In this document: positions 27,020 through 34,975 of the stretch, piece by piece
Layout of the letters: every line of letters begins with the position of its first letter
How positions within the stretch are numbered: position 1 is the stretch's first letter
DNA from: VBCK01 sp035511515
GTDB lineage: Bacteria > Pseudomonadota > Gammaproteobacteria > Burkholderiales > Burkholderiaceae_F
Direction: 5' to 3'
Length of the DNA stretch: 56,582 bases
Assembly: GCA_035511515.1 (NCBI GenBank)
Contig: DATKFG010000139.1
Location: forward strand, 1 to 56,582
Notes under the pieces: model-generated
What the model saw: only the letters and a program-made list of their open reading frames with translations
What the model was told of the DNA's origin: nothing
Databases searched by the model: none
Made by a program: the position numbers and the translations under genes

Positions 27020-27904
27020 ATGAACCGGATCATCGGCACCGTCGTCGCCGTGGTCATCGCGGCGGCGTTGTTCCGCCTGTGCGCCTTCATCGTCGATCAG
27101 AAGCACTTTGCGATCGTGTTCGAGCTGGGCCACATCAGCCGTGTGATCAACGAGCCGGGACTGCACTTCAAGCTTCCGCCGCCGTTCCAGAACGTCGAGT
27201 ATCTGGACAAGCGGATCCTGACGATCGACTCGCAGGGCGCCGACAAGGTGCAGACCTCGGAGAACAAGAACCTGCAGATCGAAACGTTCGTGAAGTGGCG
27301 CATCAGCAACGCGCGCAGCTACTGGATCAGCTTCCACGGCGCCGAGCGCGAGGCCGAGGACCGGATCTCGACCCTGGTGCGCGACGCGTTGAACCAGGCG
27401 GTGAACAAGCGCACCGTCAACGGCATCACGTCGCACGAACGGAACAAGGCGATGGAGGAAATCCGCGCCGGGGTGCAGGAACGCGTCAGGGACCTGGGTG
27501 TGACCATCGTGGACGTGCGGCTCAAGCGGGTCGATTTCCTGGGAGAAAACCTCAAGTCCGTTTACGACCGCATGGAGTCCGAACGCAAACGCGTGGCCAA
27601 CGAGCAGCGCTCCACCGGCGCGGCCGACGCCGAGAAGATCCGTGCCGACGCCGACAAGCAGAAGGAAGTGCTGCTGGCCGAGGCCTACCGGGACGCACAA
27701 CGGATCAAGGGTGAGGGCGATGCCAGAGCTTCCGCGATCTACGCGCAGGCGTTCGGCGCCAACCCCGAGTTCTACGCCTTTTACCGCAGTCTGGAGGCGT
27801 ACAAGGCGAGTTTTCGCAATCGGACCGACATGCTGATGGTCGACCCGTCGTCGGAGTTCTTCAAGTACATGAAGAGCCCGACCGGCGCGGCGGCGGCGCG
27901 ATGA
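27020..27904 (+). CDS. hflC: FtsH-associated membrane protein HflC
   Basis: The 294-residue partner of HflK begins MNRIIGTVVAVVIAAALFRLCAF, a single N-terminal membrane anchor. The SPFH domain follows (DQKHFAIVFELGHISRVINEPGLHFKLP) with ERKRVANEQRSTGAADAEKIRADADKQ in the helical part. Its Shine-Dalgarno is supplied by the tail of the preceding repeat. Its stop overlaps the start of the next small gene (ATGA). Confidence 0.97.
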   Translation: MNRIIGTVVAVVIAAALFRLCAFIVDQKHFAIVFELGHISRVINEPGLHFKLPPPFQNVEYLDKRILTIDSQGADKVQTSENKNLQIETFVKWRISNARSYWISFHGAEREAEDRISTLVRDALNQAVNKRTVNGITSHERNKAMEEIRAGVQERVRDLGVTIVDVRLKRVDFLGENLKSVYDRMESERKRVANEQRSTGAADAEKIRADADKQKEVLLAEAYRDAQRIKGEGDARASAIYAQAFGANPEFYAFYRSLEAYKASFRNRTDMLMVDPSSEFFKYMKSPTGAAAAR

Positions 27905-28089
27905 TGCTGGAGCGACTCGGTCCCGCGTTCGCGCTGATGCTGGTGCTGGAAGGCGTGGCGCCGCTGTTCGCGCCCCGCTCATGGCGCCTGACGATCCGGC
28001 GCGTCGCCGATCTGGCCGACGGTCAGATCCGTTTTTTCGGACTGAGCTCGATGGCGCTGGGCGCCCTGCTGTTCTGGATGTTGAGTTAA
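27901..28089 (+). CDS. DUF2065 (YjeT-type) small membrane protein
   Basis: This 62-residue protein has two predicted membrane helices (AFALMLVLEGVAPLFAP and FFGLSSMALGALLFWML) joined by a basic turn. It belongs to the short DUF2065 family encoded after hflC in many betaproteobacteria and gammaproteobacteria. The molecular role is unknown. Overlap with the hflC stop suggests co-translation. Confidence 0.88.
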   Translation: MMLERLGPAFALMLVLEGVAPLFAPRSWRLTIRRVADLADGQIRFFGLSSMALGALLFWMLS

Positions 28090-28115
28090 CTGCGCAGCGC
28101 GCCCGGGTCCCGGCG

Positions 28116-29312
28116 ATGTCGAACTGGCTGCTTCCCGAGAACATCTCGGACGTGCTGCCGCAGGAGGCGCGCGGGGTCGAGCAGCTGCGCCGTGCGCTGC
28201 TGGACCTGTACCGCAGCTTCGGATACGAGTACGTGATTCCGCCGCTGATCGAGCACCTGGAGTCGCTGCTGTCCGGAACCGACGTCGAGCTGGATCTGCG
28301 CACCTTCAAGCTGGTCGATCAGTCCAGCGGGCGCAGCCTGGGCGTGCGCGCGGATGCCACGCCGCAGACGGCCCGCATCGATGCCCACATCCTGAATCGC
28401 AGCGGAGTGGTGCGGCTGTGTTATGCGGGGCCGGCCCTGCATGCGCGGCCGCTGCATCCGCTGGCCAGCCGCGAACCGATCCAGGTCGGTGCGGAGCTGT
28501 ACGGCGACCCGGGCATCGAGGCCGACGGCGAGGTTCTGCAGCTGGCGGCGCGATCGCTGCTGCTCGCCGGGGCCGCCGAGCTGCGCATCGATCTGGGCCA
28601 CAGCGGCGTGCTGCGCGCGATCCTGGCCGCCGAGCGTGCGGCCCCGGACCGGCTGGACGATGTGCTGCAAGCGCTGAACGCAAAGGACCCGGCGGCCTTG
28701 AAGCAGGCCGCCGGCCCGTTCGCGCCATCCACGCGCGAGGCGCTGCTGCGGCTGGCCGACCTGCACGGGGACGTGGCAGTGCTGGCGCGCGCCGGGCGCG
28801 AGTTGCCTCCAAGCGGCGAGCTCGCCGCGGCGTTGTCCGAGCTGGAGCAGCTCGCCCGCTGGTGCCCGCCCGGTGCCGCCAGCATCGACCTGGCGGATCT
28901 GCACGGATATCGCTATTACACCGGCGCGACCTTCGCCGCCTACGCGGCGGGCAGCCCGGGACCGCTGCTGCGGGGCGGGCGCTACGACGACATCGGGCGT
29001 AACTTCGGCCGCGCAAGGCCCGCGACCGGTTTTTCGATCGCCGACCTGCGCGAGGCAGCGCAACTGGCGGCACCGCAGCCGGCGCCGAAGGCGATTGCCG
29101 CTCCGCACGGGGCCGATCCGCAGCTCAACGCGCTGGTCGACGAGCTCAGGTCGCAGGGCCAGATCGTGGTGCGCAGCGGGGACGCACGCCTGGCCGAAGG
29201 CGGATTCGAGCTCGACCGGGAGATCTGCCTGATCGGGGCCCGCTGGCAGGTGGTCGCGCGCACCGGCGCGGCGGTGGGCGCTTCAGCGGAGGCACGGCCG
29301 GATGGCAGGTAA
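28116..29312 (+). CDS. hisZ: ATP phosphoribosyltransferase regulatory subunit HisZ
   Basis: HisZ is a catalytically dead HisRS paralogue that, with the short form of HisG, makes the first enzyme of histidine synthesis. The 398-residue protein keeps the class II fold (SFGYEYVIPPLIEHLESLL, GVRADATPQTARIDA, GGRYDDIGRNFGRARPATGFS) but lacks the anticodon-binding domain and the HisRS motif LVRGLDYY, having DLHGYRYYTG instead. It implies a short-form hisG elsewhere. It overlaps purA by 11 bases. Confidence 0.94.
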   Translation: MSNWLLPENISDVLPQEARGVEQLRRALLDLYRSFGYEYVIPPLIEHLESLLSGTDVELDLRTFKLVDQSSGRSLGVRADATPQTARIDAHILNRSGVVRLCYAGPALHARPLHPLASREPIQVGAELYGDPGIEADGEVLQLAARSLLLAGAAELRIDLGHSGVLRAILAAERAAPDRLDDVLQALNAKDPAALKQAAGPFAPSTREALLRLADLHGDVAVLARAGRELPPSGELAAALSELEQLARWCPPGAASIDLADLHGYRYYTGATFAAYAAGSPGPLLRGGRYDDIGRNFGRARPATGFSIADLREAAQLAAPQPAPKAIAAPHGADPQLNALVDELRSQGQIVVRSGDARLAEGGFELDREICLIGARWQVVARTGAAVGASAEARPDGR

Positions 29313-30603
29313 CGTCGTCGTGGTCGGCACCCAGTGGGGTGACGAAGGCAAGGGCAAGATCGTCGACTGGCTGACCGATCGCGTCGACGGCGTGGTGCGC
29401 TTCCAGGGCGGGCACAACGCGGGCCACACGCTGGTGATCGGCCAGCACAAGACGATCCTGCGGCTGATTCCGTCGGGCATTCTGCGACCGGCGGTGGCCT
29501 GCTACATCGGCAACGGCGTCGTGCTTTCGCCTCCGGCGCTGCTGGCCGAGATCGACGAGCTGGTCCAGGCCGGGGTCGAGGTGGACCAGCGGCTGGCCAT
29601 CAGCGGCAACTGCGCGCTGATCCTGGACTACCATGTCGCGCTGGATCAGGCCCGCGAGACGCGGCGCGGCAACGACCCGATCGGAACGACGGGACGCGGG
29701 ATCGGGCCCGCGTACGAAGACAAGGTGGGCCGGCGCGCCGTTCGTGCCCAGGACCTGTTCGACGAGAGCCGCTTCGCCGAGCGCGTGCGCGAGGCGCTGG
29801 AGTATCACAATTTCGTGCTGACCCGCTACCTGGGTGCGCCGTCGGTGGACGCCGGCCACGTGATCGACACGACGCTGCGGCTGGGAGCGCGCATCCTGCC
29901 GATGGTGACCGATGTTTCCTATCGGCTGGACCAGGCGATGAAGGCTGGCCAGCGCCTGCTGTTCGAGGGAGCACAGGGTTCGCTGCTGGACGTCGATCAC
30001 GGCACTTATCCGTACGTGACCTCCAGCAATACGGTGGCTGCCGCTGCGGCGGTCGGCGCCGGCGTCGGGCCGCAGAAGCTCAATTACGTGCTGGGAATCA
30101 CCAAAGCCTACGCGACGCGGGTTGGATCAGGTCCCTTTCCGACCGAGCTGCTGGAGCAGACCGGAGAGCAGCTGCGGCAGCGCGGCCAGGAATTCGGCTC
30201 GGTGACGGGGCGCCCGCGGCGCTGCGGGTGGTTCGACGCAGCGGCGCTGCGCCGTTCGGTCCAGTTGAACGGAGTCACCGGCTTGTGCGTTACCAAGCTG
30301 GACGTGCTGGACGGCCTCACCACGGTGCGGTTGTGCGTCGGTTACCGCTACGAGGGCAGCACGGTGGACATCCTGCCGTTCGGGGCGGACGCGGTGGCCC
30401 GCTGCGAACCGGTCTACCAGGACTTTCCGGGCTGGAGCCAGTCCACGTTCGGGACACGCGCGTGGTCGGATCTGCCGGCCGGCGCCCGCAGCTACCTGAG
30501 CAGGCTCTCCGAGCTGGCCGGCGTGCCGCTTGACCTGATCTCGACCGGTCCCGAGCGCGACCAGACGATCGTGCTGCGCCATCCATTCGAGGCGGCTGCG
30601 TAA
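29302..30603 (+). CDS. purA: adenylosuccinate synthetase
   Basis: PurA joins IMP and aspartate using GTP in AMP synthesis. The 433-residue product is full length: VVVGTQWGDEGKGKIVDWL at the start (catalytic Asp and P-loop-like segment), GGHNAGHTL, GTTGRGIGPAYEDK, EGAQGSLLDVDHGTYPYVTSSN, and TGLCVTKLDVLDGL near the C-terminus. It begins inside the end of hisZ. The next gene follows after one base. Confidence 0.98.
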   Translation: MAGNVVVVGTQWGDEGKGKIVDWLTDRVDGVVRFQGGHNAGHTLVIGQHKTILRLIPSGILRPAVACYIGNGVVLSPPALLAEIDELVQAGVEVDQRLAISGNCALILDYHVALDQARETRRGNDPIGTTGRGIGPAYEDKVGRRAVRAQDLFDESRFAERVREALEYHNFVLTRYLGAPSVDAGHVIDTTLRLGARILPMVTDVSYRLDQAMKAGQRLLFEGAQGSLLDVDHGTYPYVTSSNTVAAAAAVGAGVGPQKLNYVLGITKAYATRVGSGPFPTELLEQTGEQLRQRGQEFGSVTGRPRRCGWFDAAALRRSVQLNGVTGLCVTKLDVLDGLTTVRLCVGYRYEGSTVDILPFGADAVARCEPVYQDFPGWSQSTFGTRAWSDLPAGARSYLSRLSELAGVPLDLISTGPERDQTIVLRHPFEAAA

Positions 30604-30604
30604 C

Positions 30605-31168
30605 ATGGACCGACCCGATCGGAGCCAGTCCGCGCCCGAGCTGCGGGTCGATTGGAAGGGATACTACCGGCTGATCGAACAACTTGCGCTGCAGATCCAC
30701 GAGTCGGGCTATGCATTCGACTCGCTGATCTGTCTGGCCAGAGGCGGGTTGCGCGTCGGGGACGTCATCTCACGGATCTTCAAGCGGCCGCTGGCAGTGC
30801 TGACCGTCAGCTCGTACCGGGAGGCGGCCGGCCGGCGGCGCGGAAAGCTGCAGATCGCGGCGGCGATCTCGTCGATCGAGCCGCAGCTGCGCGGCCGTGT
30901 GCTGCTGGTGGATGACCTGGCCGACTCGGGCGACACGCTCACGGGCGTTGTTCAAAGCTTGCGCGAGCGTTTCGCGGGGATCAGCGAGCTGCGCACGGCG
31001 GTGATCTGGCTGAAAGGCTGCTCGCAGTTCCGGCCCGATTACTTTGCCTCGCACCTGCCCGACAGCCCGTGGATTCACCAGCCGTTCGAGGTGTACGACG
31101 ATCTGGGCCCGGAGGATCTGGCGCAGCGGCTGAGCGATTCCGGACGCGATCGTGGCACGATCCGTTGA
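30605..31168 (+). CDS. phosphoribosyltransferase (xanthine-guanine type)
   Basis: The 187-residue protein has a type I phosphoribosyltransferase fold with the PRPP-binding motif VLLVDDLADSGDTL near 98-111 and a preceding DSLICLARGGLRVGD loop. WIHQPFEVYDD near the end is shared with xanthine/guanine-type enzymes. Substrate is not determined by sequence alone, but linkage to purA favours a purine-salvage role. It starts directly after the purA stop and appears to end this transcription unit. Confidence 0.85.
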   Translation: MDRPDRSQSAPELRVDWKGYYRLIEQLALQIHESGYAFDSLICLARGGLRVGDVISRIFKRPLAVLTVSSYREAAGRRRGKLQIAAAISSIEPQLRGRVLLVDDLADSGDTLTGVVQSLRERFAGISELRTAVIWLKGCSQFRPDYFASHLPDSPWIHQPFEVYDDLGPEDLAQRLSDSGRDRGTIR

Positions 31169-31396
31169 CCAAAAAAGCGAATGAAATTCGCTGCTTAGCG
31201 GCTCCTGCCGCGCGCTGACCCCACCGCGTCCGCTGGTTTGGAGTGACGAAACCCGTTGACGCGCATTGCCGGCGAGCCTAATTTTGTTGGCCGTTGTGTT
31301 GCCAAATAACCAAAGAAAATAAGCACCAAAGAGCTTGCGTAGCCTGCTCTTTTCTTTTTCGAGCAGACGATGAGACGCAATCGCCCAGGAGGAGAT
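31169..31396. other. AT-richer intergenic leader with three inverted repeats
   Basis: No gene is seen in these 228 bases. AGCGAAT/ATTCGCT (31176-31192, loop GAA) is flanked on its left by AAAAAA, so it resembles an intrinsic terminator for leftward transcription. TTGGC-N9-GCCAA lies at 31287-31305. AAAGAGC-N11-GCTCTTT (31328-31352) followed by TCTTTTTC resembles a rightward terminator only 37 bases before the propeller start. A promoter is likely near 31280-31320 but no clear box pair was found. Confidence 0.5.
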
Positions 31397-34300
31397 ATGC
31401 GACAAACCACGTTCGGAATCGCCGTCGGTGCAGCTGCGCTCGCGACGCTCGCGGGCCTCGCGGTCGCCCAGGGTATCTTGTCCGGTCACGAGCCCTTCGT
31501 GTCGAAGTTCGCAGGTGGCGATCCGGATGCGCGGCAGGCCGCCAGCGGCGAGACCACGCCAGGTGACAGGGCCGGGGGTTGGGAGGCCTATCTGTCCGCG
31601 GCGCGCACGTACCCGGCCGACGTGATTCCCCCGGCCGTGGCCGCAAACGCCAGGGCGACGTTCGTGGCAATCGCGGCCGTCGATGCCAAAACCGGCGACC
31701 CGGGCGCGAACGGCCACCAGTGGCACTTCTACGGTCCGACGCAGGCAGCCGTCCAGCCGGGTGTCACCTCTTTTTCCGGGGCGACAAACGTAACGGCGAG
31801 CCGGGTGACTGCTCTGCTGGTAGCGCCGGGCTGCAGCAGCGAGCATTGCCGTATCTGGGTCGGCGTTGCCGGAGGCAGCGTATGGCGGACGGACCAGGCG
31901 TTGGCGGATGATCCGGATTGGAAGGAACACCACCCCGGCGACTTTGACCAGACCTCGGTCGGGACGCTGACGCTCGATCCGAACGATAGCGAAGGAAATA
32001 CGCTCTATCTGGGCACGGGCGAGGCCAACCGCTGCTCATCCGGATGCGAGGCCGGCGTGGGCGTCTACAAGTCGACCGACGCCGGCGATCACTGGGCGAA
32101 GCTCGGCGACCGGTGCGTCAGCAATGCCACCTATTCATGCGCGGTGCCGGGCAACGATGCCTTCCTTGGGCGCGGAATCAGCTCGATCGTCATCGATCCG
32201 CGGGACGCGAACCACATCTTCGTCGGATCTGCGCTCGCCGTGCGCGGGCTGTCACACGTGATCGGTAACGGCGGCCAGGTCCGGGTCGAGCCGGGCGCGA
32301 ACGCCCCTGGCCTGTACGAGTCGACCGACGGGGGTGTTACCTTCACCGAGGTCTGGGGCGGGAACAACCCGAGTTCGCTCGGCGTCACCGACGTCGGCCT
32401 CGACCCGCTCGACCCGGATGTCGTGTACGCCTCGGCATTCGATGCCGGAGCGTGGCGCCGCGATGCCGGGGCAGGTCCGACCACCTTCACCCAGGTGTTC
32501 GCCCCGCAGTTCCCGGGCGGCGGCACCGACCGGACGATGTTCGCACTGACCGTGAAGAACGCGCAGACTCGTATGTACCTGACCGACGGCACGGCGAACG
32601 GCGGCGGCATCTCCGGCGCCCTCGCGTCGAACTTCTGGCGCACCGACAACGCGAACCAGCCGGCGGCGATGCTGCTCGCTTCGCAGGCCGCGGGAGCCAT
32701 TGCGCCGGATCCGGCCACGCACACGTTCCCCGCGAGCTACAGCGGCTGGCAGAACCTGACGTCGAAGACGACGGGTAACCCGTACTTCGCCACGGATGAC
32801 TTCTGCACCGGCCAGTGCTGGTACGACGAGGTGGTCTACACGCCGGCCGGCATGCCCGACACCGTCTACGTGATCGGCTCGAACGAGTACGGCGAGCAGC
32901 CGTGCGACACGAACGGTGTCGGCTGCGGCAACGGCCGCTCCAACGGCCGCGAAGTGCTCTACTCCGATACGGCCGGCGACCCCGACGCGGCAAACAACAT
33001 GCGCACGTTCAGCGATCTGTCGTACGATGCAACGATCAACCATCCGCCCTGGTGCGCGTACGCGCCGTACTTCGCCAACGGATGCCTGAACGCGCCCAAC
33101 GGTATCCATCCCGACCAGCACGCGATCGCGATCAATCCGGACAACCCGACCCAGATTTTCGAGGGCTCCGACGGCGGGGTGATTCGCACGAGCGGAGCGT
33201 TCGCGGACGTCTCGTCGCAGTGCGACTCGCCGTTTCGCAACGGCGGCACCCCGCTGCCAGTCACGTCCGGCAGCTACACGGCGTGCAAGCGACTGCTGTC
33301 GCGGGTGCCGACGCTGATCGAGCACATCGACAAGAAGCTGAGCAGTACGATCCAGTTTATCAATGTGGCGATCAATCCGTCCGATTCGAGCGAGGTCATG
33401 GGCGGCACGCAGGACAACGGCACCTGGTCGAACCTGGGCGATGTGCGCAAGACGTTCGCGCAGGTGATCTACGGGGACGGTGGTAACGCGGGTTACGATG
33501 CGACGAATCCGACGTGGCGCTTCAACGAGTTCACGGGCGGGTTCAGCGACTCGAACTTCCGCAACGGCGACCCGCAAAGATGGGTGATCAACTCCGCCCC
33601 GATCGTGAACAGCGGCGAAGCGGTCGCGTTCTACTGGCCGCAGATCGGTGACCCGAACCCTGTGCCGGGTACGCACCCGATCTATTCGGGCGCGCAGCAC
33701 GTCTGGCGGAGCTGGGCGTTCGGCGCGGGCCATGCGGGCAACGTCCCGCAGGATACGATGCCGGACATCGCCTTCTATGAAGCGAACTGTCCGGAGTTCG
33801 TGACCTTCGGAGGCCAGGACGGTTGCGGTGACTACCGGCCGCTCGGCGGGCCGTACTGCGTCGGGGCAACTCAATGCGTGAACGCGTCCGGCGACCTGAC
33901 GGGAACGGTGTACGGGACCGACCGCACAGGCGGGTCGATCTCGTGGCTCGCTCGCGATGGCGCCGACCACGGGACGCTGTGGGCAGCGACATCGGCCGGC
34001 CGGATCTTCGTGACGCACGACGCGGACACGCAGGACCCGGCGACCGTCCACTGGCACAGGATCGACAACGCCGGCTCACCGACGCGCTTCCCGAGCGGGA
34101 TCTACGTCGACCCCGCCAACACCGGCCGCGCGTGGGTGACCTACTCGGGCTACAACGCGGTCACGCCGTCGACCCCGGGCCACGTATTCGAGGTCCGTGA
34201 GAACGGCTCGGCCCCGGGTTCCGGCGTCTTCACGAACCTCAACGTCGAGGCCGGCACGGCGGCGTTTCCGACGCCGACCAACAACGGGGACCTGCCCGTG

Positions 34301-34555
34301 AGCGATGTGGTTCGCGACGACTCGGCGCAGACGCTGTACGTGTCGACGGACTTCGGCGTGCTTCGCGGTGACAATAACGGCACCGGCGGCTGGCACGTGA
34401 CCGCCGGGCTGCCGCGCTACGAGGTGATGCATCTGGAGATCCAACCGTCCTCGCGCGTGCCTACCTGCACGGGCGGGGCTGGGTCGTGCCCGCGGGTGCT
34501 CTATACGGCGACGCACTCCAGGGGTATCTGGAAGATGGTGCTCGGCGGCGAATAA
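31397..34555 (+). CDS. secreted Asp-box (BNR/VPS10-like) beta-propeller protein
   Basis: The 1052-residue protein has a Sec signal peptide (MRQTTFGIAVGAAALATLAG, cleavage probably after AVA). The mature part is propeller-like, with Asp-box motifs SxDxGxxW/F: YKSTDAGDHWAKL near 224, YESTDGGVTFTEV near 305, EGSDGGVIRTSG near 590, GGTQDNGTWSN near 669 and YVSTDFGVLRG near 985. Many paired cysteines (GCSSEHC, CSSGC, CTGQC) suggest disulfides. It resembles sortilin/sialidase-type propellers; no catalytic site was recognised. AGGAGG lies 4 bases before ATG 31397; ATG 31370 is less likely. It has its own terminator and no operon partners. Function unknown. Confidence 0.85.
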   Translation: MRQTTFGIAVGAAALATLAGLAVAQGILSGHEPFVSKFAGGDPDARQAASGETTPGDRAGGWEAYLSAARTYPADVIPPAVAANARATFVAIAAVDAKTGDPGANGHQWHFYGPTQAAVQPGVTSFSGATNVTASRVTALLVAPGCSSEHCRIWVGVAGGSVWRTDQALADDPDWKEHHPGDFDQTSVGTLTLDPNDSEGNTLYLGTGEANRCSSGCEAGVGVYKSTDAGDHWAKLGDRCVSNATYSCAVPGNDAFLGRGISSIVIDPRDANHIFVGSALAVRGLSHVIGNGGQVRVEPGANAPGLYESTDGGVTFTEVWGGNNPSSLGVTDVGLDPLDPDVVYASAFDAGAWRRDAGAGPTTFTQVFAPQFPGGGTDRTMFALTVKNAQTRMYLTDGTANGGGISGALASNFWRTDNANQPAAMLLASQAAGAIAPDPATHTFPASYSGWQNLTSKTTGNPYFATDDFCTGQCWYDEVVYTPAGMPDTVYVIGSNEYGEQPCDTNGVGCGNGRSNGREVLYSDTAGDPDAANNMRTFSDLSYDATINHPPWCAYAPYFANGCLNAPNGIHPDQHAIAINPDNPTQIFEGSDGGVIRTSGAFADVSSQCDSPFRNGGTPLPVTSGSYTACKRLLSRVPTLIEHIDKKLSSTIQFINVAINPSDSSEVMGGTQDNGTWSNLGDVRKTFAQVIYGDGGNAGYDATNPTWRFNEFTGGFSDSNFRNGDPQRWVINSAPIVNSGEAVAFYWPQIGDPNPVPGTHPIYSGAQHVWRSWAFGAGHAGNVPQDTMPDIAFYEANCPEFVTFGGQDGCGDYRPLGGPYCVGATQCVNASGDLTGTVYGTDRTGGSISWLARDGADHGTLWAATSAGRIFVTHDADTQDPATVHWHRIDNAGSPTRFPSGIYVDPANTGRAWVTYSGYNAVTPSTPGHVFEVRENGSAPGSGVFTNLNVEAGTAAFPTPTNNGDLPVSDVVRDDSAQTLYVSTDFGVLRGDNNGTGGWHVTAGLPRYEVMHLEIQPSSRVPTCTGGAGSCPRVLYTATHSRGIWKMVLGGE

Positions 34556-34572
34556 GTCCGGGCGACGTGCTG

Positions 34573-34600
34573 AAAAGGGCCGCCCCCCGGCGGCCCTCTT
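34573..34600. terminator. bidirectional intrinsic terminator
   Basis: GGGCCGCC (34577-34584), loop CCCC, GGCGGCCC (34589-34596) form a perfect 8-bp GC stem. It is followed by TCTT on the rightward strand and, read leftward, by TTTT (from AAAA 34573-34576). It lies 18 bases after the propeller stop and downstream of the leftward tRNA-Leu, so it can end both converging transcripts. Confidence 0.85.
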
Positions 34601-34819
34601 GACTCGTACGTCTGCGGGGTCGCCTCGGACCGGGTCCCCGCCTTGCCATGTATGCTGCGTGTTCCGCCAATTGTTTCCCCCCAAAATTCTTGTACCCAGG
34701 GGTACTTAATCGGACCCAGTCGCACTGACCGTATTGCGTGAACGGTCGCTTTCCTGTGCAAACTTAAGTACTTGCGCTACCTGTCCGTAGCCCATATGTA
34801 CTTACGGAGCTGATGATCG
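34601..34819. other. non-coding spacer between terminator and tRNA-Leu
   Basis: No gene was recognised. The spacer holds a short palindrome GTACCC-AG-GGGTAC (34692-34705) and an 8-bp inverted pair, GTACTTAA (34702-34709) and TTAAGTAC (34764-34771). These could be remnants of an element or part of the tRNA-Leu 3' trailer; neither is supported further. Confidence 0.4.
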
Positions 34820-34906
34820 TGGTGCCCAGGAGAGGACTCGAACCTCCACACCCTTGCGGGCGCCAGGACCTGAACCTGGTGCGTCTACCAATTCCGCCAC
34901 CTGGGC
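34820..34906 (-). tRNA. tRNA-Leu(CAG)
   Basis: This is an 87-nt leftward tRNA with the long variable arm of leucine tRNAs. Acceptor GCCCAGG pairs with CCTGGGC. Anticodon stem CCAGG/CCTGG encloses TTCAGGT, giving anticodon CAG. The variable arm is GCGCCCGCAAGGGTGT, the T arm contains GGTTCGAGTCC, and CCA is encoded (34822-34820). Confidence 0.97.
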
Positions 34907-34921
34907 AGCAGCGAGGCGCGG

Positions 34922-34949
34922 ATTTTAGATCGGGGCCCCCACTTGTCAA
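34922..34949 (-). promoter_or_regulatory. sigma-70 promoter of tRNA-Leu
   Basis: Read leftward, a consensus -35 TTGACA (34949-34944), a 16-base spacer and -10 TAAAAT (34927-34922) precede the tRNA 5' end by 15 bases. The spacer contains the palindrome GGGGCCCC. This is the best promoter in the window. The region is shared with the start of rnr on the other strand. Confidence 0.82.
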
Positions 34950-34975
34950 ATCCACTTTCATGAGGCAGTGACCGT

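Noticed and set aside
28116..29312. Second histidyl-tRNA synthetase
   Set aside because: It lacks the HisRS-specific LVRGLDYY motif and the anticodon-binding domain; HisZ fits, and its position before purA agrees.
31169..34819. Genomic island integrated at tRNA-Leu
   Set aside because: There is no integrase, and no duplicated tRNA 3' end was found in 31169-31396. Only one gene is involved, so acquisition remains possible but is not shown.
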